Source: JBCBRD01 sp039819785
GTDB taxonomy: Bacteria > Pseudomonadota > Alphaproteobacteria > Rhizobiales > Hyphomicrobiaceae
Assembly (NCBI GenBank): GCA_039819785.1
Contig: JBCBRH010000019.1
Location: forward strand, 1-64,000
Direction: 5' to 3'
Length of the DNA: 64,000 bases
Below the pieces are notes generated by a model. It saw only the letters and a list, made by a program, of their open reading frames with translations, made no database searches and was not told the origin of the DNA. The stretch's first letter is position 1, and each line of letters begins with the position of its first letter. The position numbers were made by a program, and so were the translations under genes. Of this stretch, positions 14,944 to 22,512 are shown one piece after another.

Positions 14944-16476
14944 ATGACAAACACATTAGCCGTTCACATTATTGGCGGTGGGCTGGCCGGGTCGGAGGCT
15001 GCGTGGCAGTTGGCCGAGGCTGGCATTCCCGCCATCGTCCACGAAATGCGCCCCGTTCGTAAAACCGATGCCCATCAAAGCGATGGGCTGGCGGAACTGG
15101 TCTGTTCGAATTCGTTTCGCTCGGATGATGCCGAAACCAATGCCGTTGGCCTGCTGCATGAGGAAATGCGCCGGGCGGGATCGCTGATCATGCGCATGGG
15201 CGACCTGCATAAACTGCCGGCTGGTGGCGCGCTGGCCGTTGACCGTGAGGCATTTTCGGCTGGGGTTACGCAGGCTCTGGAAGCACATCCGCTGGTGACG
15301 ATCGACCGGTCCGAGGTCGATGGTCTGCCACCGCAGGCCTGGGATAACATCATCGTTGCAACGGGCCCGCTCACCAGCCCGGGTTTGAGTGCTGCAATCC
15401 TGTCACTCACAGATGAAGATGGACTGGCGTTTTTCGACGCAATCGCACCGATCGTACATTTCGACAGCATCGATATGACCAAGGCGTGGAAGCAATCGCG
15501 CTACGACAAAGCCGGACCCGGTGGCACGGGGGCCGACTACATCAATTGTGCGTTTGATGAAGCCGGATACAACGCGTTTCTTGATGCGTTGATTGAGGCG
15601 GACAAAACAGACTTCAAGGAATGGGAGGCCAACACCCCCTATTTTGACGGCTGCCTGCCGATCGAGGTGATGGCTGAACGGGGGCGGGAGACGCTGCGGT
15701 TTGGGCCGATGAAGCCCGTTGGGCTCACCAACCCGCATCTGGATGGGTCACGCTCACATGCGATCGTGCAGCTTCGCCAGGATAACGCGCTTGGCACGCT
15801 CTGGAACATGGTCGGGTTTCAGACGAAACTGAAATATCAAGAGCAGGCCCGTGTGTTCCGGATGATCCCAGGTTTGGAGAATGCGGAGTTTGCCCGGTTG
15901 GGCGGCTTACACCGGAACACGTTCCTCAACTCTCCCAAGCTTTTGGATCGCCAATTGCGATTGAAGGTTGAGCCGCGATTGCGGTTTGCCGGCCAGATCA
16001 CCGGTGTCGAGGGCTACGTGGAGAGTGCTGCCACCGGTTTGATGGCTGGTCGGTTTGCGGCAGCCGAACGGCTTGGTGTGGCCATGGCCCCGCCGCCTGC
16101 CACGACGGCGTTCGGCGCGTTGATCGGTCATATTACAGGTGGGCACCTGGTTTCTGATGACCCAGAAGCTGGCTCTGATGATGAGGGCAAACGCAAAAAG
16201 CCACGCTCGTTTCAGCCGATGAACGTCAACTTCGGATTGTTTCCTGCACCTGAGCCAGGATCAGTCGCCAACAAAGGCGAAGATGGCAAACGTCTACGGG
16301 GCAAGCAGAAAACCGTTGCCAAGAAGCGTGCGATGAGCGCGCGGGCCCTTGCGGACATCGAAGGATGGTTGGCGGGACATGCGGGAGCAACGACCGCTGA
16401 TGACAGCTTGGACGAAAGCACCGGAGGCGAGCAGGTCCGCGGCGAGCAAGATGGCGGGCCGATCGCGGCGGAGTAA
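14944..16476 (+). CDS. trmFO: tRNA (uracil-5-)-methyltransferase, folate/FAD-dependent
   Basis: A 510-residue TrmFO. It makes 5-methyluridine at tRNA position 54, using methylenetetrahydrofolate and FAD. The N-terminal FAD-binding motif 'IIGGGLAGSEAAWQLAEAG' is followed by 'ELVCSNSFRSDDAETNAVGLLHEEMR', 'MRMGDLHKLPAGGALAVDREAFS', 'QLRQDNALGTLWNMVGFQTKLKY' and 'QITGVEGYVESAATGLMAGRFAA', all characteristic of the family. A Lys/Glu-rich insert near residue 415 and an acidic tail make it longer than the usual 440-470 residues. Confidence 0.96.
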   Translation: MTNTLAVHIIGGGLAGSEAAWQLAEAGIPAIVHEMRPVRKTDAHQSDGLAELVCSNSFRSDDAETNAVGLLHEEMRRAGSLIMRMGDLHKLPAGGALAVDREAFSAGVTQALEAHPLVTIDRSEVDGLPPQAWDNIIVATGPLTSPGLSAAILSLTDEDGLAFFDAIAPIVHFDSIDMTKAWKQSRYDKAGPGGTGADYINCAFDEAGYNAFLDALIEADKTDFKEWEANTPYFDGCLPIEVMAERGRETLRFGPMKPVGLTNPHLDGSRSHAIVQLRQDNALGTLWNMVGFQTKLKYQEQARVFRMIPGLENAEFARLGGLHRNTFLNSPKLLDRQLRLKVEPRLRFAGQITGVEGYVESAATGLMAGRFAAAERLGVAMAPPPATTAFGALIGHITGGHLVSDDPEAGSDDEGKRKKPRSFQPMNVNFGLFPAPEPGSVANKGEDGKRLRGKQKTVAKKRAMSARALADIEGWLAGHAGATTADDSLDESTGGEQVRGEQDGGPIAAE

Positions 16477-16785
16477 ACCTGCCATTACGCTGGCGATGCT
16501 GAAGCTGAATGCAACCTGAATGGTGCGATTGGATCGGGCTCAAAATGAGTTGAGATCGAAGCCCGCCGTTGGCTTGGCGTAGGCATCCACCAGTCGCAAG
16601 GCCAGAAACCATGGGGTTTTGCGGCCTTTTTCGGGCGCATTCGTGGTCGGAAAATGCGGACTTCAACCAGCCGTGCCCGAAAATGACCCTTTGAAATTTC
16701 AAGGAAAAAGTCGCAAACCTCCATCAAGAGAAACCTTTTAAGGCGCGAAAGCGTTTTTTGGCTTCTCCAATGAAAAGAGGTGCAC
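16477..16785. other. Gene-free stretch after trmFO
   Basis: No credible gene and no clear terminator are seen. The promoter of the His/Tyr/Arg-rich secreted protein must lie near its right end. Confidence 0.5.
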
Positions 16786-17178
16786 ATGTCAAAACTATTC
16801 AACTGGCGCAAAGCACAACTCGGACGCAGCCTGTCGGCTGCGATCGCGGTCATGACTTTCGCGCTCACCGTGGGTTTGTTGGGTTCCCCACGCGCCGAAG
16901 CGGCTCCTGGAGCGCTTCAGGCGATCAAAATGCAGGATGCCTTGCGCCAAGTTGGCGTGGTGTCTGAGACCACTGAAGCGGCTAAGGCGCAGCAAATCGG
17001 CTTCAAGCGTTATCGGAAATTTCGCCATTTCCGGCCACGTATCCGGTTTCGGAGGAAATATCGTCGCCGTCACCACTACCACCGCCCGTACTACAAGCGT
17101 CGGTATTACTATAATCACCGCCGCCACTACTACCCACGATACTCACGGCGCCACCATTATTACGGCTTCCGTTACTAG
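16786..17178 (+). CDS. Secreted Arg/Tyr/His-rich protein
   Basis: A 130-residue protein starting MSKLFNWRKAQLGRSL. A signal peptide ends near 'SPRAEAAPG'. A short normal segment (about 45-72) leads to a C-terminal tail of about 57 residues made almost only of Arg, Tyr, His, Phe and Lys ('RRKYRRRHHYHRPYYKRR', 'HRRHYYPRYSRRHHYYG'). The tail should be strongly cationic and could bind nucleic acid, polysaccharide, peptidoglycan or metal. The ATG follows AGAGG; an in-frame GTG lies at 16780. Four bases separate it from the next secreted-protein gene, so they may be cotranscribed. Function unknown. Confidence 0.75.
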   Translation: MSKLFNWRKAQLGRSLSAAIAVMTFALTVGLLGSPRAEAAPGALQAIKMQDALRQVGVVSETTEAAKAQQIGFKRYRKFRHFRPRIRFRRKYRRRHHYHRPYYKRRYYYNHRRHYYPRYSRRHHYYGFRY

Positions 17179-17182
17179 TCGC

Positions 17183-17602
17183 ATGACACACAATCCGCGT
17201 ACCGCAGAGCGCGACACAATACATCGATGTGTGGCAACTGAGCTGACCCTGACGGGCCAGCTCAGACGCCCTTGTGTGGTGTTCAAACGCGGGCTTTTCG
17301 CTGGCGTCGTATCAGCTGGTTTTTTGGTTGGAGCGATGCTTGCGGCCATACCCACCAGCGTCCAAGCTGCTGGACCCGAACGCAGTGCCAACCCATTTTT
17401 GGGCGTTGACCGCAGCAAGCCCCCGCCGCGTCTTCGGCAGCCCAAACAGTTCTTTGTCGCGCCGAAAACACCGCTGAATTATTACAAAGCCAGTCCTTCC
17501 TATAGATACGATTGTTTCCGACCATGCCGGGCATCCGGGCTTAGTCCCGAGACATGTAAGCGCCGGTGTCTGGTGCAGCGGAAATGGACCCCGCCGAAGT
17601 AG
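17183..17602 (+). CDS. Secreted protein with twin Cys-x3-Cys motif
   Basis: Up to 139 residues from ATG 17183; a better signal peptide arises from GTG 17276 or 17279 ('VFKRGLFAGVVSAGFLVGAM' then 'TSVQAAG'). The mature protein is Pro-rich in the middle and ends with 'CFRPCRASGLSPETCKRRC', two Cys-x3-Cys motifs nine residues apart. That spacing suits two disulfides joining antiparallel helices, as in CHCH and small-Tim proteins, although no homology is claimed. It follows the Arg/Tyr/His-rich gene directly. Function unknown. Confidence 0.65.
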   Translation: MTHNPRTAERDTIHRCVATELTLTGQLRRPCVVFKRGLFAGVVSAGFLVGAMLAAIPTSVQAAGPERSANPFLGVDRSKPPPRLRQPKQFFVAPKTPLNYYKASPSYRYDCFRPCRASGLSPETCKRRCLVQRKWTPPK

Positions 17603-17637
17603 CGCGCTACCTGAAGCTGCGAACCGCTGATGTCTTT

Positions 17638-19722
17638 TTAAAAATCAGAAACAAATTGCCTTTGCGCTTTAGGCCCTTGGCCATAGCGTTCCAGAACGGC
17701 GCGAGCTTTGTCCGTCAGCGCGTCGGCCATGGCCGCATGCCCCTCCGCCGTCGGGTGAAACGCACCCGAATATGTCGAAGCGAGGATCAACTGGAACCAC
17801 TTCAGCCGCTGAAACTTCAGCACCTTTTGCAGCAACGACGCCGACACATGGAAGTTGCTGGTCAAGAATGCATCGTTCGGCGTGCGGAACCAGCGCTGGC
17901 GAGATGCATAAGCCCGGAACTGTGACGGATCATAGGGGTCCCACTTGCCATCCACGTTGCGCGGCAGGCGCAGGTCATCGGCGATGGAAAACGCTGATTG
18001 GGTAAACCCTGCGCAGATGCCACGTCCGAGAAATTTGCTTCGGTGCGCGTCGACATAGGTCCAGCCGTTGCGCCGCGCGCTTTGCGCCATTTTGCGGTTG
18101 AGCCGATCTGCCACCCACACGCCTTCGCGCGCACGGCCCTGGTTCAAGGAGAAGTCCTGTACGACCTCCATGCCAGCGCTCCCCGAAGGACAAACTCTGC
18201 GGCCATCCCCCAGAAGCGCCATCTCAGGGTAGGCGGTCAGGATGATCCGGTCTGACTGCGGCCATGGCACATGCAGGACGCCGTGAAGGGCCCGGTTAAG
18301 CGCCTTGAGCCGTTCATCCAAGGTGTCCAACTCGAATGTTGCCTCTGACTGGCCGTGCACCTGTCCAAGCCAACCGCCCAGACTGCGCAGCAAGGAGCGG
18401 TCCATCAAAATGGTGTTGGCCAGGAGGCGGGCAAAACCGATGTCGTTGCCGCCAATTGAGACGAATACCAGATCGAATTTCCGTGCTTTCTTGTTGGGGC
18501 ACTTGTGCAGCACCACTGTGCCTTGAAGATCGGGAACCGCGCCATTGATGTGATAAGCCTCCGGCAAATCCTTCAACGGTGCTTCGATCTGGCCGCATTG
18601 CAACCGGGCCGCAGCGGAAATCTGGGAGAGGTCCGGCGGGTTGGGCACCCATTCGTTGCCCTTGTAGTGCAGGAACAGCCCGCGCGTGATCTCTGCTCCG
18701 GAACATGAAAATCCAGCGTAGGTGACGGCACGATGGCGGTCTTCGATCGCCAACTGAAGGGCTGCGCGCAGCTGGTGGGAATAAAGCGAACGGTGGCAGG
18801 CCTGGTCGAGCCAGCGCGCGTTGTTGCTCATGAATTCTGGGTCGCCAATGGCATCCCAAGTGCCTACGCGGGCGGGAAGGCCGATCAGATCAGCGCGCTG
18901 CGGGCCCTCCTCCATACCGTATGTCGCCGTACGTTCAGACGAGAACCGGACGGGTTCGTCGGGATTGCCTTCCCCTGAGGCAAAGCTGTCTCCGAAACCG
19001 GCCACGAACAAGTCTGTGACCTTGGCGCTTGTTTCGGCAATCTTGCGGCCGCCGATACTCAATTCGATCGTGGCGCCGGAGGGATAGGGGATTTCGATGC
19101 GCGCTGGCTGGTTGCAGGGAACAGAGACGGCGTCCGCCGATGTGTCCTTGGAGGCGTCGGCCTTGGACAAGACGCGCCACGTACAGGTCACCAATGCAGC
19201 ATCTGGAAGGTCTTCGACGTCGGCGAGTACCATGTGGGACGTGGGTGAGGCATAGGGTTCATCGCTGCTTGGGCAGACATGGCGGTTTTCAGCAGCGTTC
19301 CAACAGGTCTTGTCGACCACTTCTGCAGCCCAGCCGTTTTCCATCCGCGCCGACAACTGGCGTTCCGCACTTAGGATGGGTGTCCTGGCTTCTTGAATGG
19401 ACAGCCTCTCGCGCACGGCCCGGTGGACGGCTGTATCGGCAGGGTCGACGAACAAGCGAAATGGGTTTTCAACGCGCCAAGTGATTTTCGGGGTGGCCGG
19501 TGGCGGTCCGTTGTCGGCCGGCGGCAATGGCGCGACCTCAATGCCAAACGTATTTCTGCGCAGAGCTGGCCACGACGGGGTGTCATCGTTTGTCGCTCCG
19601 GCTTGTGGTCTGCTGGCTGCCGGGGGCGCTTCCGCGGGCTGTGGAGGTGTTGCGTTTTGTGCGCTGGCCGGCGTCGCCAGACACAGTGCAAGCAGGCACG
19701 TGAGAGGGCTTGTTGGCTTCAA
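17638..19722 (-). CDS. Large secreted SGNH/GDSL-family hydrolase
   Basis: A 694-residue protein with signal peptide 'MKPTSPLTCLLALCLATPAS'. After a Pro/Ala-rich linker and a domain of unknown fold, the SGNH hydrolase begins at 'AGFGDSFASGEGNP' with nucleophile Ser246. Block III is 'VSIGGNDIGF' and the Asp-x-x-His-like block 'GAFHPTAEGHAAMADAL' lies near the C-terminus. Such enzymes are esterases, lipases or polysaccharide deacetylases; the substrate is not evident. It is about twice the length of a minimal SGNH hydrolase. The start is TTG 19722. An 11-bp tandem repeat separates it from the next gene upstream. Confidence 0.85.
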   Translation of the reverse strand: MKPTSPLTCLLALCLATPASAQNATPPQPAEAPPAASRPQAGATNDDTPSWPALRRNTFGIEVAPLPPADNGPPPATPKITWRVENPFRLFVDPADTAVHRAVRERLSIQEARTPILSAERQLSARMENGWAAEVVDKTCWNAAENRHVCPSSDEPYASPTSHMVLADVEDLPDAALVTCTWRVLSKADASKDTSADAVSVPCNQPARIEIPYPSGATIELSIGGRKIAETSAKVTDLFVAGFGDSFASGEGNPDEPVRFSSERTATYGMEEGPQRADLIGLPARVGTWDAIGDPEFMSNNARWLDQACHRSLYSHQLRAALQLAIEDRHRAVTYAGFSCSGAEITRGLFLHYKGNEWVPNPPDLSQISAAARLQCGQIEAPLKDLPEAYHINGAVPDLQGTVVLHKCPNKKARKFDLVFVSIGGNDIGFARLLANTILMDRSLLRSLGGWLGQVHGQSEATFELDTLDERLKALNRALHGVLHVPWPQSDRIILTAYPEMALLGDGRRVCPSGSAGMEVVQDFSLNQGRAREGVWVADRLNRKMAQSARRNGWTYVDAHRSKFLGRGICAGFTQSAFSIADDLRLPRNVDGKWDPYDPSQFRAYASRQRWFRTPNDAFLTSNFHVSASLLQKVLKFQRLKWFQLILASTYSGAFHPTAEGHAAMADALTDKARAVLERYGQGPKAQRQFVSDF

Positions 19723-19788
19723 GTTCTGGTTCCCCCGTGGCCGTTTCGTTCGACAACACGTGTTAGCATGTCGCGCCGTTCCCGGTGG

Positions 19789-19843
19789 CGCTCTCGGGGC
19801 GCTCTAGGGGCGCTCTAGGGGCGCTCTAGGGGCGCTCTAGGGG
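19789..19843. repeat. Five tandem 11-bp units carrying serial stop codons
   Basis: Units of CGCTCTAGGGG lie at 19800-19810, 19811-19821, 19822-19832 and 19833-19843, with a one-mismatch unit at 19789-19799. On the minus strand each perfect unit holds TAG; the TAG at 19837-19839 ends the squalene-synthase-like gene. Because 11 is not a multiple of three, TAG occurs in all three frames of the run. Confidence 0.9.
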
Positions 19844-20712
19844 CGCGCGCGTAGCTTTGCCATCCCCAATCCCCAGACGCGGGAAAACGGTGCCATGTCT
19901 TGCACCGGTTCCAATGACCAACACGCCTCGCTCTTCAAGAGCTTTAAATACGACTGTGTGAGGGCAACAGGCCTGAGTGCACTGCGCAGCGGCGGCCGCT
20001 CATCGGGGTTTGCGGCCCTGATGGCGCTTGCAACATCGGCTGCTGCGCGTTCGATGTGGCGCATTTCGTCGCGTACTGCCGATGCGCGCAGGTCGCGGCT
20101 TTTGGCATCTGTTTCACTGATCGCGGGAAGGCCTTCATTGGTGGCGTTTTGAAGCGGAAGCGGCCAGCGACCCCTGGCGGTGAAAAACGCCAGCTTCATC
20201 AGGACGCGAATACCACCTGTTACGCGACCGGCGGCTTCGACTGCGGCGCTCGCATGGGTCGAGGCTCTGCTTTCATCATGGCCACAAATGATTGCGGCGA
20301 GCCGGTAGGGGCCTGCTTCACACGCCGATAAGTAGGCGTGGTAGGCCTCGTGGGTTTCAAACGCATCTGCGTAAAAATCAGAAATGCGGGCCTCGCACAG
20401 TGTCTGCAGCGGTTCAATGGGAAGGGCGTGCGTGGTGCGCGTCTCGGTAAACGCATCAGCTATGGGGTTGCCGGTTTTCGTTTCGGGGTTTTGGCCCAGG
20501 TTGGCCAGCCAGTCCGCCCACCATTGCAGGCGGATTTCGCCCAGCATGGGGTCACTGACGATCGCTGGGATGCGTTCGATCTCGCCGATGACGGCGGCTA
20601 GCGACACAAGTCCGTCCCGTTGAGGCGGCGGGCACAAAAGGGCTGAAAGGTATCTGTCGCGCGCGTGCTGTTTTCCAGCTTCAAAGACGGCTTCAATAAA
20701 CTCAGGCTTCAA
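19837..20712 (-). CDS. Squalene/phytoene synthase-like protein, NDUFAF6 type
   Basis: A 291-residue all-helical protein of the squalene/phytoene synthase superfamily. The hallmark 'DPMLGEIRLQWWADWLA' is that of the NDUFAF6 branch. The two Asp-rich motifs that bind Mg-diphosphate in true synthases are absent: the first region reads 'AAVIGEIERIPAIVSD', and the second 'LMKLAFFTARGRWPLPLQ' has lost the acidic residues before GR-x-LP. Catalysis is therefore unlikely; a role in respiratory complex I assembly is inferred from the human homologue and from the adjacent Mth938-type gene. The start appears to be TTG 20712. Confidence 0.85.
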   Translation of the reverse strand: MKPEFIEAVFEAGKQHARDRYLSALLCPPPQRDGLVSLAAVIGEIERIPAIVSDPMLGEIRLQWWADWLANLGQNPETKTGNPIADAFTETRTTHALPIEPLQTLCEARISDFYADAFETHEAYHAYLSACEAGPYRLAAIICGHDESRASTHASAAVEAAGRVTGGIRVLMKLAFFTARGRWPLPLQNATNEGLPAISETDAKSRDLRASAVRDEMRHIERAAADVASAIRAANPDERPPLRSALRPVALTQSYLKLLKSEACWSLEPVQDMAPFSRVWGLGMAKLRARP

Positions 20713-20802
20713 GCGTCTGGCTCCCTGGACACATCTTTCTCATGGCCATCACGCCTTTTCACCAAACCCGCAATTTATCTGGGACCTTCAACGCGATTGC
20801 GC

Positions 20803-21216
20803 TCAATCGATGGCCAACAGGGCTGCCGCCACCGCGCGGCCTTCGCCTAGGAGCAGGTTGTAGGTCCTTGCTGCCGACCCCGTCGACATGGGTTCCAAGC
20901 CGATGTTGCGATCCTCGAAGGCCTGACGCAGGTCAGCCGATGGGAAAACCTGTAAGCTGCCGGTTCCCAGAAGCAGAAATTCGATTTGGTTTGCGGCTTC
21001 GAACACGCGGCCAAAGTCTGCTGGCCCCAGGGTCGCGGGGTCTTGCGCGTCCCAGGCATGGATCGCCGCGGGAAGGCACAGGATTGAACCCTTGTGGCTC
21101 ATTTCGGCGAAGCGGAAGCCGCCATTGCCATAGGCATCGATGGGAGCGCTGCCGGGGAAGAAGGCGTCGGACGCGCCGCGTGTGATGCTCGTAGGTGCGC
21201 TGTGTTTCTCAGACAT
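20803..21216 (-). CDS. Mth938-like (DUF498) protein, NDUFAF3 family
   Basis: A 137-residue protein of the Mth938 fold. It shows 'APIDAYGNGGFRFAEMSHKGSILCLPAAIHAWD', 'EFLLLGTGSLQVFP' and 'GLEPMSTGSAARTYNLLLGEGRAVAAALL', in the family order. The human member NDUFAF3 is a complex I assembly factor. In alphaproteobacteria the gene typically sits beside secF, as here (268 bp downstream of secF). Its partner gene, the NDUFAF6-type protein, follows after 90 bp, so the pair may act together in complex I assembly. Confidence 0.9.
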   Translation of the reverse strand: MSEKHSAPTSITRGASDAFFPGSAPIDAYGNGGFRFAEMSHKGSILCLPAAIHAWDAQDPATLGPADFGRVFEAANQIEFLLLGTGSLQVFPSADLRQAFEDRNIGLEPMSTGSAARTYNLLLGEGRAVAAALLAID

Positions 21217-21484
21217 GGTTGGTTCTACGATGCCTCAGGCGTTGGCGGTTTTTTTTCTCATTGCCCCGCGCAAAGACCGGGCCGCGAGATGAGCCCGGTT
21301 TTGGCTTGGGCCGGCGAGGACGCGCTACACCTGCCCCGCATCAAGTCCTTGATCGACCAGGTTGATCGCGCCTGACTTGCCGGTTCCAAGCGCTCGCAAC
21401 TTGCTTGCTTTCAGCACCCTCAGACCGCTTGTCTTGAGCACTTCAAACCACGTGCACCTGCCCAAAAAGCTCTCGACGTTGTCA

Positions 21485-22450
21485 TTACGCTTTCGAGATG
21501 ACTTCGGTGCCGGTGGCGGCCCCTTCCTTGCTCCAGTCACGTTTGACACCGACCCACAGTAGGAACGGTGAGGCGACGAAAATCGATGACCATGTGCCTA
21601 TCAGGATGCCGAACAACATGGCGAAAGCGAAGCCCTGAATGACTTCCGTGCCGAAGATGTAAATCGCGAGGACGGCGAAAAACGTCGTACCGGACGTGAT
21701 CACGGTGCGCGACATGGTTTCGTTGATCGACAGGTTCATCAGTTCATCCAGCGGCTTCTTTTTGTAGCGCCGTAGATTTTCACGGATGCGGTCGAACACG
21801 ACCACGGTGTCGTTGATTGAATAACCAGCCAGGGTCAACAGCGCCGCCACCTCGGTCAGGCCAAAGGTAAGGCCCAGCAGCGAGAACACGCCCAGCGTGA
21901 TGATGATGTCGTGGACGAGCGCGATGATCGCTGCGATGCCGAACTGCCATTCGAAGCGGAACCAAATGTAGAGCAGGATTCCGAAGATCGCGGATAAGAC
22001 CGCAATCAGGCCGGCCTGTTTGAGTTCACTGGAAACCGCGGGTCCGACCACTTCACTGCGACGAATTTCGATGTCGCTGCCCAGCGCTTCCGTCACTTTG
22101 GCGGCGGCGGCCTGTTGGGCTTTTTCGCTGGAAAGCTCTTCGGTAGCAGGCTGTTCCTCCACTCGTATGAGCGCCTCATTGTCCGTATCAAGGCCCTGGA
22201 TCTGCACATCACCCAGACCGAGTTGGCCGAGGTCATCCCTGAGTTGTGCGATATCCACCGGTCCGGATTTGGTGCGGATTTCGAATAGTGACCCGCCCTT
22301 GAAGTCGATGCCGAAGTTGAGGCCGGAGGTCGCGAGGATGACGACGGCCAGCACAAAGGCGACGATTGAAACGGGCACGGCTCTGAAGCGTTGCGGCATG
22401 ATGGGGAACAGCTTGCCGTGGGGCCAGAAGTCGACGCCTTTGAATTTCAT
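21485..22450 (-). CDS. secF: Protein translocase subunit SecF
   Basis: A 321-residue inner-membrane protein with six membrane segments. After TM1 ('IVAFVLAVVILATSGLNFGIDFKGGSLFEIR') comes a periplasmic loop to about residue 140, then the TM2-6 RND-type core with 'GYSINDTVVVFDRIREN' and 'MSRTVITSGTTFFAVLAIYIFG'. Together with SecD and YajC it uses the proton-motive force to help proteins leave the SecYEG channel. It is 62 bp after secD. Length is normal. Confidence 0.97.
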   Translation of the reverse strand: MKFKGVDFWPHGKLFPIMPQRFRAVPVSIVAFVLAVVILATSGLNFGIDFKGGSLFEIRTKSGPVDIAQLRDDLGQLGLGDVQIQGLDTDNEALIRVEEQPATEELSSEKAQQAAAAKVTEALGSDIEIRRSEVVGPAVSSELKQAGLIAVLSAIFGILLYIWFRFEWQFGIAAIIALVHDIIITLGVFSLLGLTFGLTEVAALLTLAGYSINDTVVVFDRIRENLRRYKKKPLDELMNLSINETMSRTVITSGTTFFAVLAIYIFGTEVIQGFAFAMLFGILIGTWSSIFVASPFLLWVGVKRDWSKEGAATGTEVISKA

Positions 22451-22512
22451 ATCGAATACGTCCTTAGCGGGTCTGCGGCCTTAGCCGCTGGAAACAGATG
22501 CTGCCGCTGTGA

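Noticed and set aside
19789..19843. Possible CRISPR array
   Set aside because: Units are 11 bp, directly adjacent and without spacers; it is a simple tandem repeat.
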